In this document: positions 1 to 5,698 of the stretch, piece after piece
Numbering within the stretch: position 1 is the first letter of the stretch
Layout: every line of letters begins with the position of its first letter
DNA from: Marinospirillum sp.
Lineage (GTDB): Bacteria; Pseudomonadota; Gammaproteobacteria; Pseudomonadales; Halomonadaceae
Assembly: GCA_007116865.1 (NCBI GenBank)
Contig: SKHR01000068.1
Coordinates: 1 to 12,505 of the forward strand
DNA length: 12,505 nucleotides
Direction of reading: 5' to 3'
Notes under the pieces: generated by a model
What the model was told of the DNA's origin: nothing
What the model saw: the letters and a program-made list of their open reading frames with translations, nothing else
Database searches by the model: none
Made by a program: the position numbers and the translations under genes

Positions 1-422
1 AAGGCATCCATCACATAAATATCGCATAGAGCGGCGTACTGACGAGACAGCGCCTCATCATCTTTTTTCTCGCCACGATTAAAGCGCACGTTTTCCAGTA
101 GCACCACTTCACCGGGTGCCACTTCAACGCCCTGCAAATAATCCTGCACCAGACGAACGGGCTGCCCCAGGAGGCCAGACAGATGCGCCGCCACCGGAGC
201 CAGGGAGTTTTCTTCCGAAAAAACGCCTTCTTCTGGGCGACCCAGGTGTGACATCAGCAGAACCGAAGCACCCGCTTGTTGAGCGGCTTGAATCGTTGGC
301 AGGCTAGCGCGAATACGCGCATCAGAGGTCACCTGACCGTTTTTTATCGGGACGTTGAGGTCTTCACGAATCAATACACGTTTTCCGGCCAGAGACAGGT
401 CGGTCATTTTAATAAAGGCCAT
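1..422 (-). CDS. pgk: Phosphoglycerate kinase, N-terminal part (3' end outside window)
   Basis: This is the first 140 codons of a cytosolic glycolytic kinase that interconverts 1,3-bisphosphoglycerate + ADP and 3-phosphoglycerate + ATP. The start is ATG at 422 on the minus strand, preceded by AAGGAG five bases upstream. The translation opens MAFIKMTDLSLAGKRVLIRE and continues with the family landmarks DLNVP, TSDARIRASLPTI, SHLGRP (substrate-binding half), a PVRLV-DYL segment, LLENVRFN-GEKKDDE and VMDAF at the window edge. These follow the E. coli Pgk N-terminal domain almost position by position. Only the N-terminal, 3-phosphoglycerate-binding domain is visible; the nucleotide-binding half lies to the left. 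It follows epd in the same direction with a 98-base gap, the usual epd-pgk order of gammaproteobacteria, where fba or pyk often follows. No frameshift or missing residue is seen in the visible part. Confidence 0.97.
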   Translation of the reverse strand, partial: MAFIKMTDLSLAGKRVLIREDLNVPIKNGQVTSDARIRASLPTIQAAQQAGASVLLMSHLGRPEEGVFSEENSLAPVAAHLSGLLGQPVRLVQDYLQGVEVAPGEVVLLENVRFNRGEKKDDEALSRQYAALCDIYVMDA

Positions 423-520
423 GCGGGCTCCTTGATGGGTCTATTGTTTTTATTCTACCGAAGCGAACCAAGGTGCTTCTACCTTAAAATGTTCTCGATG
501 CAAACAACAGATCCAAAAGT
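423..520 (-). promoter_or_regulatory. epd-pgk intergenic region with pgk ribosome binding site
   Basis: The 98 bases between the epd stop and the pgk ATG contain a clear AAGGAG ribosome binding site (428-433, minus strand) five bases before the start. A weak promoter-like pair, TTGCAT (503-498) and TAGAAG (481-476) with a 16-base spacer, could give pgk its own transcript. A small inverted repeat GAAGC...GCTTC with a 10-base loop sits within the leader. There is no T-rich terminator, so read-through from epd is also plausible. The ribosome binding site is firm; the promoter is a guess. Confidence 0.35.
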
Positions 521-1552
521 CTAAATGCGACGATCAGCCGCGACCCAGTTTAAAGCGATATCCAGCATCCGGTTGGCAAAGCCCCACTCATTATCAAACC
601 AGCACAAGAGCTTGACCAGGCGGCGGCCCGACACTCGGGTTTGGGTCGCGTCGATAATGGCAGAACGGGGGTCATGATTAAAATCTACCGAAGCATGGGG
701 TTCTTCGGTGTAACCCAGCACCGAGCTTAACGCGGTTTTACTGGCCTCCTGCAATAGCTGGTTGATGGCCGTGACGCTGGTGTCTTGCTGCAAACACAGA
801 GTAATGTCCATACAGGACACATTCAAAGTGGGCACACGCAAGTGCAAACACTCAATGCGGCCATCCAGGTGCGGCAGCAAGCGGTTGATTCCGCGCGCCA
901 GGCTGGTATCCACCGGAATGATCGATGCCAGGGCTGAACGTGTCAGGCGCAGATCATGCTGATGATAGGCATCCCCCACCGGCTGATCATTCATCACCGA
1001 GTGAATCGTCGTGGTCATCCCGTGTTCAATGCCCAGCGCATCGTCCAGCAACTTCAATAAAGGCACCACTGCATTGGTGGTACAAGAGCCTGCCGACACA
1101 ATACGGTGCTGCGGCAACAAAGCTGCATCGTTGACCCCACAAATGATGGTTGCGTCAACGTCGGCTTCCGCTGGCTGTGAAAACAACAGCCGCTGCGCCC
1201 CCGCCTGCAAATGCTGCTCAGCGGTTTTTCGATCACGAAAACTGCCGGTACATTCCAGCAGCAGGTCAATATCCAGCGCTCCCCAGGGCAAGCCCTGAGG
1301 CTGATCACAGCACAACACCTTCACTGCATGATCATTGATCAACAACTGCTGATCATCGACTTCCACCCGGCCCGGAAAACGCCCGTGAATCGTGTCATAA
1401 CGTGTCAGGTAGGCCAGGGTCGGCAAATCAGATAACTCATTGAGCGCAACCAGATTCAAGGCGTCACGACACTCGGACCGCTCCACCCAGGCGCGCAGAA
1501 TACACTGACCAATTCGACCATACCCATTGATGGCAATACGTGGTTTGCTCAA
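521..1552 (-). CDS. epd: D-erythrose-4-phosphate dehydrogenase
   Basis: GAPDH-fold enzyme predicted to oxidise erythrose 4-phosphate to 4-phosphoerythronate with NAD, the first step of de novo pyridoxal phosphate synthesis. The N-terminal NAD-binding motif is INGYGRIG. The catalytic cysteine lies in SCTTN (Cys157 from the start used here) and the partner histidine in TTIHS (His184). Features that favour Epd over glycolytic GapA are NEL after the second beta strand, where GapA has a conserved aspartate, and the C-terminal stretch SVDFNHDP-SAI-D-TQTRVSG followed by DNEWGFANRMLD, which matches E. coli Epd closely. I use the TTG at 1552: it gives MSKPRIAINGYGRIG, the usual family N-terminus, and has GGAG nine bases upstream. 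A GTG at 1567 would add five residues (MEFFS) but lacks a good Shine-Dalgarno. The gene lies between tkt and pgk, the classic order. A GapB-type phosphorylating GAPDH activity remains possible. Confidence 0.92.
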   Translation of the reverse strand: MSKPRIAINGYGRIGQCILRAWVERSECRDALNLVALNELSDLPTLAYLTRYDTIHGRFPGRVEVDDQQLLINDHAVKVLCCDQPQGLPWGALDIDLLLECTGSFRDRKTAEQHLQAGAQRLLFSQPAEADVDATIICGVNDAALLPQHRIVSAGSCTTNAVVPLLKLLDDALGIEHGMTTTIHSVMNDQPVGDAYHQHDLRLTRSALASIIPVDTSLARGINRLLPHLDGRIECLHLRVPTLNVSCMDITLCLQQDTSVTAINQLLQEASKTALSSVLGYTEEPHASVDFNHDPRSAIIDATQTRVSGRRLVKLLCWFDNEWGFANRMLDIALNWVAADRRI

Positions 1553-1584
1553 GGAGAAAAACTCCACCGCAGGCTAACAAAGGC

Positions 1585-1619
1585 GCTATTTTCACGCATC
1601 CAGCCTGAAGTCGCAAACC
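1585..1619 (-). promoter_or_regulatory. Shared two-block promoter/operator element upstream of epd
   Basis: On the minus strand GGTTTGC (1619-1613) is followed after exactly 12 bases by GATGCGTGAAAATAGC (1600-1585). The identical two blocks with the identical spacing occur upstream of tkt (3796-3762), while the 12 bases between them differ. Read as a sigma-70 promoter it gives TTGCGA, a 17-base spacer and GAAAAT, placing the transcript start near 1580, about 30 bases before the TTG start. A perfect palindrome AAACCGGTTT (1615-1624) overlaps the first block. Conservation beyond the hexamers suggests a regulator site as well. Repetition is seen directly; function is inferred. Confidence 0.6.
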
Positions 1620-1650
1620 GGTTTAGTTACTCTGGCCATCTAAGCCCTTA

Positions 1651-1691
1651 TCACAAACAACAACGCCAAGCACTTTGGCTTGGCGTTGTTG
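1651..1691 (-). terminator. Hairpin terminator after tkt
   Basis: A perfect 14-base-pair inverted repeat (1658-1671 with 1678-1691, arm CAACAACGCCAAGC) with a six-base loop begins 20 bases downstream of the tkt stop. On the minus strand the stem is followed by TTTGTGA, a short T-run, so it should work as a Rho-independent terminator for tkt, although the U-tract is weaker than ideal. The plus-strand side has no T-run. It separates the tkt transcript from the epd promoter element. Confidence 0.75.
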
Positions 1692-1711
1692 GGTCAATCG
1701 GGGTGAGTCGA

Positions 1712-3718
1712 TTAGTCGTCAAGCGACTCCAACAGCTCTTCGACGGTGGCAACCACATTCTCAACCGTGAAGCCAAATTCAACAAAAAGCTGCTCGGCAG
1801 GCGCAGATTCGCCAAAACTTTCCATGCCAATGATCGCGCCTTCCAGGCCCGCATACTTGTACCACCAGTCCTTATGTGAGGCTTCGACCACCACTCGGGC
1901 ACCCACCTCTGCGGGCAGCACCGATTGGCGGTAAGCGGCATCCTGCTGCTCAAACACATTGGTTGAAGGCAGACTGACGACACGAATCTGCTTGCCTTGC
2001 TTTGCCAGTTGCTCAGCCGCTTGCATGACCAGCGCCACTTCAGAGCCAGTTGCAATCAGGATGGCTTCGGGTTCACCGGTACAGTCTTTAAGGATGTAAC
2101 CCCCACGGGCAATATTTGCCAGCTGCTCATCACTGCGGGCTTGATGCGGCAGATTCTGACGCGACAGAATCAAAGCGGTGGGGCCGTCTTTGCGCTCCAG
2201 CGCGGACTTCCAGGCCACTGCCGTTTCGACCGCATCAGCTGGACGCCAGACACTCATATTGGGCGTGCCACGCAGGCTGGCAATCTGCTCAATCGGCTGG
2301 TGAGTGGGGCCGTCTTCTCCCAGACCGATGGAGTCATGGGTAAAGACTTCAATATGCTGCTGCTTCATCAGTGCCGCCATGCGCAGCGCGTTACGGGCGT
2401 ATTCCATGAAAATCAGGAAGGTCGCACCATAGGGGATGAAGCCACCATGCAGCGCCACCCCATTGATGATCGCTGCCATGCCAAACTCACGCACCCCGTA
2501 ATGCACATAGTTGCCGCCAGGCGCTTCTTTGGAAATGGATTGTGCGCCCTTCCAGAAGGTCAGGTTAGACGGTGCCAGGTCAGCCGATCCGCCCAGCAGT
2601 TCAGGCAGCTTGGGTGCCAGGGCATTCAGCACATTCTGGCTGGCTTTACGGCTGGCGACGGTTTCGCCGGCCTCCTGCAACTGGCGAATATAGGCATCCA
2701 CCGTGGCAGCAAAGTCCTCTGGCAGATCACCCTTGACGCGACGCTCAAACTCAGCCGCCAGCTCAGGATGGGCCTGACGATAGGCATCAAATTGTTGCTG
2801 CCAGGCGGCTTCAGCAGCGGCGCCTTTTTGCTGCGCATTCCACTGAGTTGCAATGTCCTCAGGAATCTCAAAAGGGGCGTGAGGCCAGCCCAGTTGCGCT
2901 CGGGTCAGGGCAATTTCATCATCACCCAGGGGCGCACCGTGGCAGTCTTCTTTGCCGCCTTTGTTGGGCGAGCCAAAACCGATAACGGTTTTGCAAATGA
3001 TCAGCGTGGGGCGTTCTTCATCCTGACGAGCGACTTCAATGGCGGCTTTGATTTCATCCGGCTTATGGCCGTCGGCCTGCAAAACTTGCCAGCCATAGGC
3101 TTCAAAACGCTGGGCCGTATTGTCCGTGAACCAGCCCTCAACCTCGCCATCAATCGAGATGCCGTTGTCATCATAGAAGGCAACCAGCTTGCCCAGTCCC
3201 AGCGTGCCCGCCAGCGAGCAGACTTCATGCGAAATGCCTTCCATCATGCAGCCATCACCCAGGAAGGTGTAGGTGTGATGATTGACGATGGTGTGTCCGG
3301 GGCGATTGAACTGCGCAGCCAGGGTTTTCTCTGCCAGCGCCATGCCGACTGCATTGGCAATGCCTTGTCCCAGAGGACCAGTGGTGGTTTCTACACCCGG
3401 CGTGTAACCATACTCCGGATGTCCGGGGGTTTTACTGTGCAGTTGGCGGAAGTTTTTTAAGTCTTCAATCGATACGTCATAACCACTCAGGTGCAGCAGC
3501 GCATAAATCAGCATGGAACCATGGCCATTGGAGAGCACAAAACGATCTCTGTCGGCCCAACCGGGATTAGCTGGATTGTGCTTGAGATAATCGTTCCACA
3601 GCACTTCGGCAATGTCTGCCATGCCCATCGGTGCACCTGGGTGGCCGGACTTGGCTTTTTGTACGGCATCCATGGCCAGCGCACGAATGGCATTGGCACG
3701 ATCAAAACGTGAAGTCAT
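1712..3718 (-). CDS. tkt: Transketolase
   Basis: Thiamine-diphosphate-dependent enzyme of the pentose phosphate pathway, moving two-carbon units between ketose and aldose phosphates and supplying erythrose 4-phosphate. At 668 residues it has full family length. Visible landmarks are SGHPG (His26), SNGHGS (His66), KTPGHPE (His100), the TPP motif starting GDGCMMEG at 154 and ending with Asn185, CHGAPLG (His260), and VREFGM with the catalytic glutamate at 411; these match E. coli TktA positions nearly exactly. The C-terminal domain is complete (SLPSTNVFEQQ, GWKD-like AS-HKDWWYKYAG, FGESAPAEQLF). Start ATG at 3718 has GAGGAG about ten bases upstream. It lies upstream of epd and pgk, separated from epd by a hairpin terminator, and shares with epd the same upstream promoter-like element. 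Intact and unremarkable in composition. Confidence 0.98.
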   Translation of the reverse strand: MTSRFDRANAIRALAMDAVQKAKSGHPGAPMGMADIAEVLWNDYLKHNPANPGWADRDRFVLSNGHGSMLIYALLHLSGYDVSIEDLKNFRQLHSKTPGHPEYGYTPGVETTTGPLGQGIANAVGMALAEKTLAAQFNRPGHTIVNHHTYTFLGDGCMMEGISHEVCSLAGTLGLGKLVAFYDDNGISIDGEVEGWFTDNTAQRFEAYGWQVLQADGHKPDEIKAAIEVARQDEERPTLIICKTVIGFGSPNKGGKEDCHGAPLGDDEIALTRAQLGWPHAPFEIPEDIATQWNAQQKGAAAEAAWQQQFDAYRQAHPELAAEFERRVKGDLPEDFAATVDAYIRQLQEAGETVASRKASQNVLNALAPKLPELLGGSADLAPSNLTFWKGAQSISKEAPGGNYVHYGVREFGMAAIINGVALHGGFIPYGATFLIFMEYARNALRMAALMKQQHIEVFTHDSIGLGEDGPTHQPIEQIASLRGTPNMSVWRPADAVETAVAWKSALERKDGPTALILSRQNLPHQARSDEQLANIARGGYILKDCTGEPEAILIATGSEVALVMQAAEQLAKQGKQIRVVSLPSTNVFEQQDAAYRQSVLPAEVGARVVVEASHKDWWYKYAGLEGAIIGMESFGESAPAEQLFVEFGFTVENVVATVEELLESLDD

Positions 3719-3745
3719 GAGTCAAACTCTCCTCGCTGAGGTGTG

Positions 3746-3774
3746 GCATGAAAAATAGCGGGCTATTTTCACGC
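3746..3774 (-). repeat. Imperfect palindrome in the tkt leader
   Basis: AAAATAGC (3752-3759) is mirrored by GCTATTTT (3762-3769), and the symmetry continues imperfectly outwards (GCATGA against TCACGC). The right half is the second block of the shared tkt/epd element, so tkt carries an inverted second copy that epd lacks. It could be a dyad operator at the transcript start or a small leader hairpin. The core has too few G-C pairs to be a convincing terminator for the upstream thioesterase gene. Confidence 0.5.
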
Positions 3775-3796
3775 ATCTTAATTAGACAGGCAAACC
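3762..3796 (-). promoter_or_regulatory. Shared two-block promoter/operator element upstream of tkt
   Basis: On the minus strand GGTTTGC (3796-3790), 12 unrelated bases, then GATGCGTGAAAATAGC (3777-3762): the same 23 fixed bases with the same spacing as upstream of epd. As a promoter it reads TTGCCT, 17-base spacer, GAAAAT, which would place the transcript start near 3759 and leave a leader of about 40 bases containing the GAGGAG ribosome binding site. The element starts one base after the thioesterase stop codon, so tkt would not need the thioesterase promoter. Confidence 0.6.
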
Positions 3797-3797
3797 A

Positions 3798-4292
3798 CTA
3801 TTGGCCTGACTGCATTTTTGCAAGCGCTTCGACGCTCACCCGAACAAAGGTTGAGTCCGCTGTCACAGTTAACTGGTCACCGGCCCAAAGCTCACATTTC
3901 ACCTGAGTTTTGCGACCAACATCGCCCTCAACCCAGGCTTTCAGATAGAGCTCAACGCCCATGGGGGTTGGCTTTAAATAGCGAATATTAAGTGCGCCGG
4001 TCACACACTCGATGCGTGGCAAACTGCCAGGCTCGCGATTTTCTGCCCGATAGTGGTAAGCCATCGCAGTCCAGTTAGAGTGACAATCCAGAAGCATTGC
4101 CAGATAGCCGCCATAGACCAAACCAGGCCAACCAATAAAATGAGATTCAGGCTGCTTGCGCGCAATCACAAACTCACCGGACTCATCCCAGTAACTTTTA
4201 ATTTGTAGCCCAGAAGGGTGGGCGCTACCGCAGCCGAAACAGGTTCCATCCGGTGCAGCTATATCTTGCAGTGCTGTGTGTGCGTGAGTCAT
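3798..4292 (-). CDS. Hotdog-fold thioesterase, PaaI/4HBT family
   Basis: A 164-residue protein with a single hotdog domain, expected to hydrolyse acyl-CoA or another acyl thioester in the cytosol; substrate unknown. The N-terminus has CFGCG (residues 18-22) followed by a HPSGLQIK-type segment, common in this family. The core loop and helix read HF-GWPGLVYGGYLAMLLD (residues 51-69), the position where PaaI-like enzymes carry H-G-x-x-x-x-L-x-D, with Asp69 as the likely catalytic acid. The strand RYLKPTP and the later KAWVEGDVGRKTQV fit the remaining sheet. The frame stays open to 4532, but the ATG at 4292 is the best start: it gives normal family length and has AGAGG five bases upstream. It is divergent from metK and upstream of tkt. 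A structural or CoA-binding role without catalysis cannot be excluded. Confidence 0.85.
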   Translation of the reverse strand: MTHAHTALQDIAAPDGTCFGCGSAHPSGLQIKSYWDESGEFVIARKQPESHFIGWPGLVYGGYLAMLLDCHSNWTAMAYHYRAENREPGSLPRIECVTGALNIRYLKPTPMGVELYLKAWVEGDVGRKTQVKCELWAGDQLTVTADSTFVRVSVEALAKMQSGQ

Positions 4293-4476
4293 AAAAGCCT
4301 CTGTTCTTGTTTTCTTCGCCACACAAGTTATCACAATCATGGCGGATTTTTCAGCGCAGCGAAAGCGACAAAACACCGCAAATTGCTCACTCTTTTGATT
4401 AAGTGGTTTCATGCAGGCTGCGGGCTGGTTAGAATGCCTTACAACGAACCAAACCCAGCATGGAGTCATCCTTGGC
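4293..4476. promoter_or_regulatory. Divergent control region between the thioesterase gene and metK
   Basis: This 184-base region must hold the promoters of both divergent genes. On the plus strand TAGAAT (4430-4435) is a good -10 candidate about 42 bases before the metK ATG, but no convincing -35 lies 16-18 bases upstream. GGAG (4462-4465) is the likely metK ribosome binding site, eleven bases from the ATG. I looked for the folds of S-adenosylmethionine or S-adenosylhomocysteine riboswitches and saw no recognisable core, although this was by eye. Confidence 0.35.
4327..4354 (-). promoter_or_regulatory. Possible promoter of the thioesterase gene
   Basis: On the minus strand CTGAAA (4354-4349, four of six to TTGACA), a 16-base spacer and GATAAC (4332-4327, four of six to TATAAT, preceded by TGT) sit about 35 bases before the ATG at 4292. 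Placement is sensible, but the match is weak. Confidence 0.3.
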
Positions 4477-5694
4477 ATGAGCGAATATTCCCTGTTTACC
4501 TCCGAATCCGTTTCCGAAGGCCATCCAGACAAACTGGCAGATCAAATTTCTGATGCCGTGTTAGATGCCATCATTGCCCGTGACAAACACGCGCGGGTTG
4601 CCTGTGAAACCCTGGTTAAGACGGGGGTCGCTGTGGTTGGCGGAGAAATCAGCACCTCTGCCTGGGTCGATCTGGAAGAACTGGTACGGGGTGTCATCCG
4701 TCGTATTGGCTACACCTCATCAGAGGTCGGTTACGATGGCGACACCTGCGGCGTCATCAACATCATCGGCAAGCAGTCGCTCGATATCGCCCAGGGGGTG
4801 GATCGGCAAAAGCCTGAAGATCAGGGCGCTGGTGATCAGGGTTTGATGTTTGGTTATGCCAGCAACGAAACCGATGTTTTGATGCCCGCCCCCATCACCT
4901 ACGCGCATCGTCTGGTTGAACGTCAGGCTGAAGTCCGCAAAAGCGGCCTGCTCACCTGGCTGCGCCCGGATGCGAAAAGCCAGGTCACCTGCCGTTATGA
5001 TCAAGGGCGAGTGGTCGGCATTGATGCCATCGTGTTATCCACCCAGCACAATCCGGATGTCAGCCAAAAAGACCTGCAAGAAGCGGTGATGGAGCTGATC
5101 ATCAAGCAGGTGATTCCAGCGGATCTGCTGCACAAGGACACGCGTTTTCATATCAATCCCACGGGCAAATTTGTGATCGGCGGCCCTGTGGGTGACTGCG
5201 GCCTGACCGGACGCAAAATCATCGTCGATACTTACGGCGGCATGGCTCGTCATGGCGGCGGGGCTTTCTCCGGCAAGGACCCCTCCAAGGTGGATCGTTC
5301 AGCGGCTTATGCTGGGCGTTACGTGGCCAAAAACCTGGTTGCCGCTGGCCTGGCTGAACGCTGTGAGATCCAAGTGTCCTATGCCATCGGCGTGGCCGAA
5401 CCCACTTCGGTTTCGGTCAACACCTTCGATACCGGCAAAATCAGTGATGAAAAAATGATCCAGCTGATTCGTGATCACTTTGATTTGCGTCCCTACGCCA
5501 TCACCCGGATGCTGGATCTGCTGCACCCCATGTACCAGCTGACCGCGGCTTACGGCCATTTTGGCCGTGAGCCTTTTGAAACCCAGTATGACTGGGTGGA
5601 TAACGATGGTCAGGCCCAGAGTGAGCGCTTCCTCGCTTTTCCCTGGGAGCTGACCGACAAGGCCGATACTTTACGTAGTGACGCTGGACTCTGA
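4477..5694 (+). CDS. metK: S-adenosylmethionine synthetase
   Basis: Cytosolic enzyme making S-adenosylmethionine from methionine and ATP, releasing phosphate and pyrophosphate. The 405-residue product starts MSEYSLFTSESVSEGHPDK, with His16, Asp18 and Lys19 in the ATP and metal site. Signature GAGDQG is at 117-122, and the glycine-rich P-loop-like GGGAFSGKD at 260-268. The C-terminus ends in the family FPWE-TDKA-LR-AGL pattern. It is slightly longer than E. coli MetK (384) and looks more Pseudomonas-like. The ATG at 4477 is chosen over an in-frame ATG at 4411 because conservation begins there. It is divergent from a thioesterase gene and is followed after only four bases by the SLOG/transmembrane gene, so the two almost certainly share a transcript. 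The protein is intact, with all signature residues present. Confidence 0.98.
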   Translation: MSEYSLFTSESVSEGHPDKLADQISDAVLDAIIARDKHARVACETLVKTGVAVVGGEISTSAWVDLEELVRGVIRRIGYTSSEVGYDGDTCGVINIIGKQSLDIAQGVDRQKPEDQGAGDQGLMFGYASNETDVLMPAPITYAHRLVERQAEVRKSGLLTWLRPDAKSQVTCRYDQGRVVGIDAIVLSTQHNPDVSQKDLQEAVMELIIKQVIPADLLHKDTRFHINPTGKFVIGGPVGDCGLTGRKIIVDTYGGMARHGGGAFSGKDPSKVDRSAAYAGRYVAKNLVAAGLAERCEIQVSYAIGVAEPTSVSVNTFDTGKISDEKMIQLIRDHFDLRPYAITRMLDLLHPMYQLTAAYGHFGREPFETQYDWVDNDGQAQSERFLAFPWELTDKADTLRSDAGL

Positions 5695-5698
5695 AGCC

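Noticed and set aside
1997..3460. A 487-codon open frame on the plus strand, antisense to tkt
   Set aside because: It lies wholly opposite an unmistakable transketolase, its translation has no recognisable domain, and long antisense frames are common over genes of this codon bias.
4293..4476. Possible S-adenosylmethionine riboswitch before metK
   Set aside because: I saw no recognisable core of the common classes by eye, and the space to the ATG is limited. A covariance-model search would settle it.
4293..4532. An 80-residue N-terminal extension of the thioesterase
   Set aside because: It would overlap the metK start and lacks family similarity; the ATG at 4292 has a good ribosome binding site and gives the normal length.
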